From positions 4,092,001-4,156,000 of the forward strand of contig NZ_LT629740.1 of the NCBI RefSeq assembly GCF_900105165.1: a stretch of DNA of 64,000 bases. Reading direction: 5' to 3'. This DNA comes from Mucilaginibacter mallensis. Its GTDB lineage: Bacteria; Bacteroidota; Bacteroidia; Sphingobacteriales; Sphingobacteriaceae. This document shows, piece after piece, positions 34,749 through 42,942 of this stretch. Both the position numbers and the translations under genes were made by a program. Under the pieces are notes generated by a model. It did not search any database. It was not told the DNA's origin and was given only the letters and a program-made list of their open reading frames with translations. Every line of letters starts with the position of its first letter. The first letter of the stretch is position 1.

Positions 34749-35603
34749 ATGAAAAAATATCTATCATTAGTAACCTTTACACATACTATTTTCGCGATGC
34801 CGTTTGCCTTTATTGGCTTTTTTTTGGCGGTGACTACTACTGAACACAAGTTTGATTGGGTGAAACTAGTACTGATGGTATTGTGTATGGTATTTGCCCG
34901 CAACTCGGCGATGGCATTTAACCGTTATTTGGATAGAAATATTGATGCTAAAAACCCGCGGACCAAACAGCGTGATATACCTTCGGGCAGGATCAGTCCG
35001 GCGGCGGCGTTGACTTTTACTATTACTAACTGCCTGCTGTTTATTGGCACCACCTGGTTTATTAATCCGCTTTGTTTTTTCCTTTCGCCGGTGGCTTTGT
35101 TTGTGGTATTGGGTTATAGCGCAACTAAACGCTTTACGGCTTTATGCCATTTAGTTTTAGGCCTGGGTTTATCATTAGCACCTATCGGCGCCTATTTGGT
35201 GATTACCGGGAGTTTCGCAATTACGCCACTGTTCTTCTCTCTATCAGTTTTATGCTGGGTGAGCGGTTTCGATATTATTTACGCTTTACAGGATATTGAT
35301 TTTGATCAGGATGAAAAATTACATTCTATACCCGCTTATCTGGGTAAGGTAAATGCTTTGAGGTTATCTACGTTTTTGCATGTACTATCGGCCATATTTG
35401 TGATTATGCCGGTATTCTTTACGCATGTGGGTATCCCCTATTACATAGGTATTATATTCTTTTGTTCAATGCTGGTATACCAGCACCTGCTGGTTAAACC
35501 TAACGACCTGAGCCGGGTTAACTTCGCATTCATGACCACCAATGGCATTGCCAGCGTGGTGTTCGCGGTTTTCTTTTTACTGGATAGGTTGTGGATACGA
35601 TAG
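34749..35603 (+). CDS. ubiA: UbiA-family polyprenyltransferase
   Basis: A 284-residue inner-membrane prenyltransferase with about eight helices. The first Asp-rich motif is NRYLDRNIDAKNPRT (NxxxDxxxD) and the second is YALQDIDFDQDEKLHSIP. It attaches a polyprenyl chain to an aromatic acid in quinone synthesis. Annotated as a 4-hydroxybenzoate type, it could equally be the futalosine-pathway enzyme MqnP, since Bacteroidota make menaquinone. The start is 14 nt after the right end of the DUF559 element, so its 5' region comes from that element. Confidence 0.88.
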   Translation: MKKYLSLVTFTHTIFAMPFAFIGFFLAVTTTEHKFDWVKLVLMVLCMVFARNSAMAFNRYLDRNIDAKNPRTKQRDIPSGRISPAAALTFTITNCLLFIGTTWFINPLCFFLSPVALFVVLGYSATKRFTALCHLVLGLGLSLAPIGAYLVITGSFAITPLFFSLSVLCWVSGFDIIYALQDIDFDQDEKLHSIPAYLGKVNALRLSTFLHVLSAIFVIMPVFFTHVGIPYYIGIIFFCSMLVYQHLLVKPNDLSRVNFAFMTTNGIASVVFAVFFLLDRLWIR

Positions 35604-35625
35604 TTTCTTAATAAGGTTAAAGCTG

Positions 35626-35678
35626 AAAGGCGAAAGCTAAAAGGTATATGCACAATGCTCCTTTTAGCTTTCGCCTTT
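35626..35678. repeat. 19-bp perfect hairpin between convergent genes
   Basis: AAAGGCGAAAGCTAAAAGG (35626-35644) pairs exactly with CCTTTTAGCTTTCGCCTTT (35660-35678). It is built of AAAGCTGAAAGGCGAAAG-like words and may also terminate transcription. Confidence 0.75.
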
Positions 35679-35692
35679 TACCTTTCAACTCA

Positions 35693-35887
35693 CTACCGTA
35701 ATTCCTGATCGTTTTTTTCCTGGTAGGTTTTAAAGGCGAGATAGAAAAACAGAGCCGCCGGAACAACATCAAATGCAATATCTCTTGTTGCTATCATTGA
35801 TGGGTACGCGGTTATAATATCTTTCACCAACAGTATAAGTGCGATGATGCCGCCGATCAGGTATAAATAGAAGAATTTCTTGCTCAT
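35693..35887 (-). CDS. Small two-helix membrane protein, unknown function
   Basis: A 64-residue protein from the ATG at 35887: MSKKFFYLYLIGGIIALILL forms the first membrane helix and IAFDVVPAALFFYLAF the second, with a charged C-terminal tail. The frame is open further upstream, but that part is translated palindromic repeat (35921-36057). I do not recognise a family. It stands alone, convergent with ubiA. Confidence 0.65.
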   Translation of the reverse strand: MSKKFFYLYLIGGIIALILLVKDIITAYPSMIATRDIAFDVVPAALFFYLAFKTYQEKNDQELR

Positions 35888-35926
35888 AATTTTCGTTTTA
35901 CACAGTTGTAAACTGTTATGATCCGG

Positions 35927-36057
35927 GGTTTCAGTCATAGACTGAAACCAGCGGTGCCTTCCTGTCATTTCGAACGATAGAGAGAAATCTTCTGGGAAGA
36001 TGCAAAGCGGATATGCAAGTCGCAGAAGATTTCTCCTCGTACCTCGTCGAAATGACA
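35927..36057. repeat. REP-like hairpins upstream of the small membrane gene
   Basis: GGTTTCAGTCATAGACTGAAACC-type hairpin (35927-35949, given here by its halves GGTTTCAGTC/GACTGAAACC) is followed by a second one with outer arms TGTCATTTCGA (35963) and TCGAAATGACA (to 36057) and inner arms GAGAAATCTTCTG/CAGAAGATTTCTC. Confidence 0.75.
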
Positions 36058-36076
36058 AAGAGGTTTTAGATATTAT

Positions 36077-38179
36077 TTACTTCACCCTCCTAAATACCGA
36101 AGCTCCCAACGGTGGTATAGTTACGTTAATGGAATCTTCCCTGCCGTGCCAGTTCACTTTTTCTGAAGTTACCGCATCATAATTAATGATACCGGTACCC
36201 CAGAAATTTTCAGCATCGGAGTTGAAAATCTCTTTCCACTGACCGCTATCAGGTACACCAACCCTAAAATCATAACGTACAACCGGGGTCATGTTCAGTA
36301 CTATCACCAGGTCGTTTACGCTTTCATAACCTTTACGGGTATATATCAGTATAGAATCATTAGCATTACCGCCATCTATCCACTCAAACCCCGAACCATC
36401 AAATGCCTTTTCATATAGAGCAGGTTCTGATCGGTACAGTTTATTTAATGCTTTAACTGTTTCTTTTATACCATTATGGTTAGGATATTCCAATACATAC
36501 CATTCCAGCGATTTTTCAAAGTTCCATTCCGTTCCCTGGCCAAATTCGCCCCCCATAAAGAGTAGTTTTGCTCCCGGATGGGTGAACATATAGCTATAGC
36601 ACAGGCGCAGGTTGGCAAATTGCTGCCACTCATCACCCGGCATTTTACGCAGCATCGAGCCTTTGCCATATACCACCTCATCATGCGAAAAAGGCAGCAT
36701 AAAGTTTTCGGTAAAGGCATATATTAAGCTGAATGTGATCTGGTTATGATGATATTTGCGATTAATCGGATCTTCAGAAAAATACTTTATAGTATCATGC
36801 ATCCAGCCCATCATCCATTTCATGCCAAAACCTAAACCGCCTAAATATACCGGCCGACTAACACCTGTAAATGCAGTTGATTCCTCTGCAATAGTTTGCA
36901 CATCGGGGAAATGACTATAAACAGCTTCGTTAAATTCTTTAAGTAATGATACAGCTTCCAGGTTCTGGTTGCCACCGTAAATGTTTGGCTCCCATTCACC
37001 TGCTTTGCGCGAGTAATCCAAATAAAGCATTGATGCCACCGCATCCACGCGCAAGCCATCCACATGGTAACGGTCAAGCCAAAATAGGGCGTTACTGATC
37101 AGGAACGCACGTACCTCGTTACGGCCATAGTTAAATATGTATGATTTCCAGTCGGGATGGAAGCCTTTTCTTACGTCAGCATGCTCATATAAGTGTGTGC
37201 CGTCAAAATTATATAAGGCATGTACATCTCCCGGGAAATGCGAAGGCACCCAATCCAGTATTACCCCGATATCAGCTTGGTGCAATTCTTCTATCAAATA
37301 CATCAGGTCCTGCGGTGAGCCGTAACGTGATGATGCCGCATAAAAACCGCTGATCTGGTAACCCCAGCTTGGGTAATACGGGTGCTCCATTATCGGCATA
37401 AACTCCACGTGGGTAAAGCCCATTTCCTGTATGTAAGGCACCAGTTTGGCAGCAAGCTGACGGTAAGTTAAAAACTCATCGGGGCTCTCCACACTACGCG
37501 CCCATGAGCCAACGTGCATTTCATAAACAGAATAAGGCCTGTCAAGCGCATTATGCTCGTAGCGCTTGTGCATCCATTCCTTATCACGCCATTCGTAATA
37601 GGTATCTACAACAATCGACGCTGTGTGCGGCGGCAATTCCCAGCGTAAAGCAAACGGATCACTTTTTTCAAGGTCTTCGCCCGTTGATGATTTTATGTAG
37701 TATTTATAAGTTTCGCCAACGCCAATATTGGGGATAAAACCTTCCCAAATACCTGATGCATCCCAGCGGGCATTAAGTCCGTGCGAGCCGCGGTTCCATC
37801 CGTTAAAATTCCCTACCACAGCAACATACTGCGCATTGGGTGCCCAAACAGAAAAGTAAGTACCTACAATACCTTTATGTTCAACCACATGGGCGCCAAA
37901 CTTCTCGTACAATTTATAGTGCTTGCCCGATTTAAATAAGCCGATATCGAAATCAGTAAAACGACTGTAAGGCTCAACACTTTTTAGCACAATTTCTTCA
38001 ACAACAGGATCTGTAGCCTTTGCAGGCGAACTCTTTTTTACCGGTGAACTCTTTTTTACTGCCTTAACAGGTTTTGTTTCGGCATCTACAACTTTAGCAG
38101 CTTTTTTTGTTGTTGCTTTTTTTGCTGTCGGTTTCTTTGCTGGTTCAGGTGTTTCGGGGTCAACTTTCTTTTTAGCCAT
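36077..38179 (-). CDS. glgB: 1,4-alpha-glucan branching enzyme with Lys/Ala-rich N-terminal tail
   Basis: A 700-residue GH13 enzyme that makes alpha-1,6 branches in glycogen. From about residue 85 it follows the eukaryotic-like short branching-enzyme layout: CBM48 (YFSVWAPNAQYVAVVGNFN), then the catalytic barrel with VDGLRVDAVASMLYLDYSR (nucleophile Asp), TIAEEST (acid Glu) and FSHDEVVYGKGS (Asp). Residues 1-60 are extra: KKPTAKKATTKKAAK, AVKKSSPVKKSSPAK repeats, histone-H1-like and probably disordered. It is separated from GH31 by 635 nt of repeats but is on the same strand as the maltose cluster. Confidence 0.94.
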   Translation of the reverse strand: MAKKKVDPETPEPAKKPTAKKATTKKAAKVVDAETKPVKAVKKSSPVKKSSPAKATDPVVEEIVLKSVEPYSRFTDFDIGLFKSGKHYKLYEKFGAHVVEHKGIVGTYFSVWAPNAQYVAVVGNFNGWNRGSHGLNARWDASGIWEGFIPNIGVGETYKYYIKSSTGEDLEKSDPFALRWELPPHTASIVVDTYYEWRDKEWMHKRYEHNALDRPYSVYEMHVGSWARSVESPDEFLTYRQLAAKLVPYIQEMGFTHVEFMPIMEHPYYPSWGYQISGFYAASSRYGSPQDLMYLIEELHQADIGVILDWVPSHFPGDVHALYNFDGTHLYEHADVRKGFHPDWKSYIFNYGRNEVRAFLISNALFWLDRYHVDGLRVDAVASMLYLDYSRKAGEWEPNIYGGNQNLEAVSLLKEFNEAVYSHFPDVQTIAEESTAFTGVSRPVYLGGLGFGMKWMMGWMHDTIKYFSEDPINRKYHHNQITFSLIYAFTENFMLPFSHDEVVYGKGSMLRKMPGDEWQQFANLRLCYSYMFTHPGAKLLFMGGEFGQGTEWNFEKSLEWYVLEYPNHNGIKETVKALNKLYRSEPALYEKAFDGSGFEWIDGGNANDSILIYTRKGYESVNDLVIVLNMTPVVRYDFRVGVPDSGQWKEIFNSDAENFWGTGIINYDAVTSEKVNWHGREDSINVTIPPLGASVFRRVK

Positions 38180-38613
38180 TGTATTTATTATTTAGAAGCC
38201 CGAAATAATAATTCCGGGTTCCTTTTTATATTATCTATAACAATACAGGTACTGCTAAGTGTTTTCAAATCCAACAATCCGGTTGAAATTTTATCACAAA
38301 AAACAGAACATGCTTATGCTTTTTAAGGTAGTCCTAATTCATTACACACGGCCATTAATCCACAACCCAGGTTCACACCGCCGCGATTGCTAAATATACT
38401 TTTAATATTCGCTGTTTTAGTACTTTCCGAAGTCAGTTTAAGGTGCGGTATTTCAACAACCCTTTTCGGCCATTAAATTACAGTATCTATATATAATTGG
38501 TTTTATATTGGTATTAAATGTAAGCTTATTTTTCTGGTATAAACTAAAGAAAATTTTCGCTGTAATGTTTTGGGCGTTGCATTAATGTAATCATTAAAAT
38601 AATATTACAATTA

Positions 38614-38695
38614 GGGCGTTGCCTCCAGCCCGGGCTGTTCACTCATACTGCACAAGCCTTAGTCACAAGCCGGTATCCGCTACCATCCCTAACGC
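38614..38695 (+). repeat. GGGCGTT...AACGC element, copy 3
   Basis: An 82-nt copy with GGGCTGTTCACTCATACTGC, CAAGCCGGTATCCGC and CTAACGC. The gap 38180-38814 otherwise holds AT-rich sequence, and no gene is seen in it. Confidence 0.75.
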
Positions 38696-38705
38696 GGAGC
38701 TTCGA

Positions 38706-38776
38706 CGCGCTCCGTTGACTCACCCCGACTTCGTTTCACTAGTCAACCCTCTCTGCGGCAAGCCGCAAAGAGGGTG
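38706..38776 (+). repeat. CCCTCT-type palindromic repeat, copy 3
   Basis: GCGCTCCGTTGACTCACCCC is followed by the hairpin CCCTCTCTGCGGC/GCCGCAAAGAGGG. It is the reverse orientation of copy 1 at 5340, and directly abuts the GGGCGTT element. Confidence 0.7.
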
Positions 38777-38814
38777 AACTTCTTTTTCTTCAATCGCCAT
38801 TGCGAGGAATGGTT

Positions 38815-41271
38815 TTACTTATAAATCTCTATGTGCTTAAAATTCTTACTGAATTTAAACTCCGTCACTTTATCCTTACCTGTTGTAAAACTGGTTATCT
38901 CCTTACCATCGGCAACAATCTTGCCTGGTTTAAACGGCAGGCCTAGCAGGTTAAAATGATAGCCTTCGTATCTTGGCGTATATAAACCTTCCATACTTTG
39001 TTGTATGGTTAATTTTTTATTATCGCCATTTACCACAAATTTTTTCTCGAGGTAGATATCCTGCTCATAGGCAAATGTTTCGCCGTAATCCTCAAAAAGG
39101 AAAGAGTTTACCTCGTAATCACTGTAATAGATATTCAGTTTAACTTCTTCAATTTCCTTTTCGCCGATGTATTGCATTACCGGGTATTCAGGTATAACTG
39201 AACCTGCTTTTATGAAGATTGGGATAGTTTCCAACGGTGTGGCAACCATTGTTTCCTGTCCGCCGTCAGCCATTTCATTTGTCCAGAAATTATACCATTT
39301 TCCTTTTGGCAGATATACTTTCCTGCTGGTTTGGCCTGGCTGCATAACCGGGCAGATCAGTATTTTATCGCCATAAGTAAACTCATCCTGGCGGAAATGA
39401 TTCAGCAGCACATCCTGCTCCTGCATCACTATCGGCCTTAAAATTGGAAAACCATAACGATGATGCTCCCAAAAAGTTGAATACAAATAAGGGATCAGCC
39501 TGTAACGCAGCTCAATAAATTTGCGGTTGATGGCAGTATATGGCTCGCCAAAGCTCCATGGCTCACGCTCCTTGGTATCACCCGCAGAGTGCGCGCGCAT
39601 AAATGGTGAAAAAGTTCCCATCTGTATCCAGCGGGTAAATAGTTCGCCATCCGGTTCGCCGCTAAAACCACCGATATCAGTACCACAGAACGGGATACCC
39701 GATACTGATAAGCGCTGACATTGGATATTGCCCAGCTGTAAATGCTCCCACGATGCCACGTTATCCCCCGTCCACACGGATGAATAACGCTGTACGCCTG
39801 AGTAGCCTGCCCTGGTGATAGTAAAAGGGCGCTTATTTTTCATGATGGTGCGCAAACCCTCATAGGTAGCGCGTACCATTTGCATACCATAAACATTATG
39901 AGCCTTACGGTGCGATCCGCGGAAACCATCGTACTGGTGGCGCACATCATCAGGGAAAGTACCTGCACCAAAAACGGCAGGCTCATTCATATCATTCCAA
40001 ACACCGGCAACGCCCATCTCTACCAGCTCATCAAACAAACCACCCCACCAGGTACGTACCTCGGGGTTGGTAAAATCAGGGAACTGACATCGGCCCGGCC
40101 ATACGTGGCCCTCCATAAAGTAGTCATCGCTACGGCGACAAAAATATCTGTTGGCCTTACCCTCTTTAAACACCGAATAATTATCATCCACACGAATACC
40201 CGGATCAATAATTACTACCGTTTTAAAACCTTCGGCAGCTAATTCGCTAATCATTTTCTTTGGATCAGGAAAATATTTGCGGTTCCAGGTAAAACAACGG
40301 TAACCGTCCATATAATCTATATCAAGGTAGATACCGTCGCAAGGGATCTTATTCTCTCTAAAGCCTGTTGTTATTTTCCTAACCTTAGCCTCCGGGTAAT
40401 AGCTCCAGCGGCATTGGTGGTAGCCTAATGCCCACAGTGGCGGCATAGGGTGCGTACCTGTTAAAATATGGTAGCTTTTTACCACATCCATCATATGCGG
40501 GCCGTGGATATAATAGTATTGCAGCTCGCCGCCATCAGCCCAAAAGCTGGTTTTGGTTTTATCTTCGGCACCAAAATCAAACTGTGCCTTAAAAGTATTA
40601 TCAAAGAAAATTCCGTGAGCTATATTATCATTCAGGCTGATATAAAAAGGGATGCTACGGTAAAGCGGATCCTGGTTCCAGGCGAATGAATAAGCATCGG
40701 TATTCCAGTTTTTTAACCTTTTGCCACGCAGGTTAAGTTCTGTTGGTTTATCTCCAAGGCCAAAGAAGCTTTCCTCGGTAGCGCAGGTCTTGGTGCAGAA
40801 CACATAATAACCACCAAATTTAACGTTCTCTTCCCAGTGCATCGGTACAGCATCAGCACTGGTAATATGGTTCTTCTTATCAGAAAATGATATAAAAAAG
40901 TCTTTCTTGCGGATGTGGCAGTTTACCACACGCGATGAAACAATATATTCTGATTCGTTTTCAAGCAAAATGAATGCGGCATCCTTATGCACCAGTTTAG
41001 GTACAGCATAGGAAAATTCATCTAAAAACACGCCGTGCGGGGCTAATCTTACCCGGATAATTTCATCAGTAACCACTACTACCTCAACCTTAGCGTCGCC
41101 ATCAGTAAAGTAGATTTTATTTCCCAATTGTTCCGCATGATTGGGAACACCAAGATACTTTTTTATAACCGGCTTAATATCAGCCGCAGGGTTATTTACG
41201 TGGTGAAACTCCTCTTCCTCTTCAAGTAATTTATTGATTAACAGCTCCGTATTTAGTATCTTATCTTCCAT
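38815..41271 (-). CDS. Alpha-glucosidase, GH31, cytoplasmic
   Basis: An 818-residue enzyme without a signal peptide. An N-terminal beta-sandwich is followed by the (beta/alpha)8 barrel with GYHQCRWSYYPEAKVR, DGIYLDIDYMDGYRCFTW, and GVWNDMNEPAVFG, where the Asp of WNDMNEP is the catalytic nucleophile. FCGTDIGGFSGEPDGEL and the IQMGTFSPFMRAH block follow. It hydrolyses terminal alpha-glucose from maltose and short glucans. It lies downstream of the MFS sugar transporter in a leftward maltose-utilisation series, with a 170-nt gap containing word repeats. Confidence 0.93.
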   Translation of the reverse strand: MEDKILNTELLINKLLEEEEEFHHVNNPAADIKPVIKKYLGVPNHAEQLGNKIYFTDGDAKVEVVVVTDEIIRVRLAPHGVFLDEFSYAVPKLVHKDAAFILLENESEYIVSSRVVNCHIRKKDFFISFSDKKNHITSADAVPMHWEENVKFGGYYVFCTKTCATEESFFGLGDKPTELNLRGKRLKNWNTDAYSFAWNQDPLYRSIPFYISLNDNIAHGIFFDNTFKAQFDFGAEDKTKTSFWADGGELQYYYIHGPHMMDVVKSYHILTGTHPMPPLWALGYHQCRWSYYPEAKVRKITTGFRENKIPCDGIYLDIDYMDGYRCFTWNRKYFPDPKKMISELAAEGFKTVVIIDPGIRVDDNYSVFKEGKANRYFCRRSDDYFMEGHVWPGRCQFPDFTNPEVRTWWGGLFDELVEMGVAGVWNDMNEPAVFGAGTFPDDVRHQYDGFRGSHRKAHNVYGMQMVRATYEGLRTIMKNKRPFTITRAGYSGVQRYSSVWTGDNVASWEHLQLGNIQCQRLSVSGIPFCGTDIGGFSGEPDGELFTRWIQMGTFSPFMRAHSAGDTKEREPWSFGEPYTAINRKFIELRYRLIPYLYSTFWEHHRYGFPILRPIVMQEQDVLLNHFRQDEFTYGDKILICPVMQPGQTSRKVYLPKGKWYNFWTNEMADGGQETMVATPLETIPIFIKAGSVIPEYPVMQYIGEKEIEEVKLNIYYSDYEVNSFLFEDYGETFAYEQDIYLEKKFVVNGDNKKLTIQQSMEGLYTPRYEGYHFNLLGLPFKPGKIVADGKEITSFTTGKDKVTEFKFSKNFKHIEIYK

Positions 41272-41375
41272 TAAAAGTAATTAGTCGTTAATAATTCGCG
41301 CACCTATCAATATCCTATACGCAATATACAATAATCTGCTTTAATATAACCCTATAATTATGCCAGTTTTTCGTT

Positions 41376-41440
41376 TTAGTTGGTTCATTTGTTCATCGGT
41401 TCGCTGGTCATTGTCTATACAAATTCCTAACTTCCTAATG
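41376..41440. repeat. Word-repeat stretch between MFS and GH31 genes
   Basis: GTTGGTTCATTTGTTCATCG words on the left and CTAACTTCCTAATGACTAATCC on the right form only a weak hairpin. It is the same word class as at 17121 and 33023. Confidence 0.45.
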
Positions 41441-41441
41441 A

Positions 41442-42818
41442 CTAATCCTCAAAGCCCGTTTCAATAATATTGATCTTCTCGCTATCCTCAACAAATAATA
41501 CCGCTATAGCAGCCAGAAACATGAATACGCCTGCCATAACCAAACCGTAAATAGCCTGACTGTTAAAAAAATACTTAACTATTAAACTACCGGTTAAGCT
41601 GTTAACAATTTGGGGGAACGTGATAAAGAAGTTGAACAAACCCATATAAATACCAATTTTTTTGGCTGGTATCGAGCTGGATAATATAGCATAAGGCATA
41701 GCCAGTATACTGCCCCAGGCCAAGCCTATGCCTACCATTGGCAACAGTAACAGGTAATGATTTTGGATGAAGAATATGGATATTAAACCTATGCCACCCA
41801 TTACCAGTGAAAAAGCATGGGTACGTTTGCGGTTTATATGCTTAACTATCCATGGTAATGAAAGTGCGTATATTGCTGATACCGCGTTGTAAACGCCAAA
41901 CATATTACCTACCCAGTTGCCCGAATCATTAAATGCTTTTGAAGAGGTATCACCTGCCGGGATGTGGTACACATGATCGGCTACCGCAGCCGTGGTAAAT
42001 ACCCACATGGAAAACAGCGCGAACCAGGAGAAAAATTGTACCACGCCTAATTGTTTCATGGTTTTTGGCATGTGGGTGAGGTCATAGAAAAACTCAGCTA
42101 GGCCACTTTTCTTGTCTGAGATCTCCAGGTCTTCTTCGTGGAAGGTCGCATAAACTTCGGGCGGATACTCTTTGGTTTTAACAACTGTCCACACAATACA
42201 GGCTATGAGAACGATCCCGCCGATGTAGAAAGAATATAATAAATTGTCGGGTACGATACCTTTGGCAGCTACCGATGGCACATGAAACCAGTCCACCAAA
42301 ACAGATGGCAGTGCTGAACCAATGATCGCGCCCACACCTATTAAACAGGTTTGTAACGAAAAGCCCACATTGTGCTGACTATCAGGCAGATTATCAGCAA
42401 CTAAAGCCCTGAATGGCTCCATGGCTACATTAAAGGATGCATCCATCAGCATTAACATACCTGCACCCACAATTATTGGTGGTATAAGAAATGCCAAACC
42501 TGATGAATTAGGTAAAAAACAAAGAGCTAAACCCGATAATAATGCTCCCGTTAAAAAATAAGGGCGACGACGGCCCAAACGATTCCAGGTACGGTCGCTA
42601 TAATGACCAATGATAGGTTGAATGATCATCCCGGTAAGTGGGGCGGCAAGCCAGAACAGGGATATATTACCTACATCGGCGCCAAAGGTTTCCAGTATGC
42701 GACTGGCGTAACCGGTTTGCAGGGCAAAGCCAAACTGGATCCCCAAAAATCCAAAGCTCATGTTCCATATCTGCCAAAAATCCAGCCTCGGTTTCGGAAC
42801 GATCTTTCTTGTACTCAT
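41442..42818 (-). CDS. MFS sugar transporter, SLC45-like
   Basis: A 458-residue inner-membrane permease with 12 predicted helices. WNMSFGFLGIQFGFALQTGYASRI begins the first helix, GHYSDRTWNRLGRRRPYF is the MFS loop motif with the RRRP signature seen in sucrose/maltose-proton symporters, and a long central cytoplasmic loop carries KTKEYPPEVYATFHEEDLEI. Together with flanking maltose enzymes it most likely imports maltose or maltodextrins from the periplasm by proton symport. Substrate is inferred from context. Confidence 0.88.
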   Translation of the reverse strand: MSTRKIVPKPRLDFWQIWNMSFGFLGIQFGFALQTGYASRILETFGADVGNISLFWLAAPLTGMIIQPIIGHYSDRTWNRLGRRRPYFLTGALLSGLALCFLPNSSGLAFLIPPIIVGAGMLMLMDASFNVAMEPFRALVADNLPDSQHNVGFSLQTCLIGVGAIIGSALPSVLVDWFHVPSVAAKGIVPDNLLYSFYIGGIVLIACIVWTVVKTKEYPPEVYATFHEEDLEISDKKSGLAEFFYDLTHMPKTMKQLGVVQFFSWFALFSMWVFTTAAVADHVYHIPAGDTSSKAFNDSGNWVGNMFGVYNAVSAIYALSLPWIVKHINRKRTHAFSLVMGGIGLISIFFIQNHYLLLLPMVGIGLAWGSILAMPYAILSSSIPAKKIGIYMGLFNFFITFPQIVNSLTGSLIVKYFFNSQAIYGLVMAGVFMFLAAIAVLFVEDSEKINIIETGFED

Positions 42819-42942
42819 AATTTGTTATTGAACCAGGATTAAACAGATTTAAAAGATTTGCCTGATATAAATTGCAAGGGCATTTCAATAGTCATGTAAT
42901 TCGGGTAATTTTTAAATACTTATAATTTGGTTTAGCAAATAA

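Noticed and set aside
35888..36058. N-terminal extension of the small membrane protein
   Set aside because: This part is translated REP hairpin; the internal ATG at 35887 gives a normal membrane protein.
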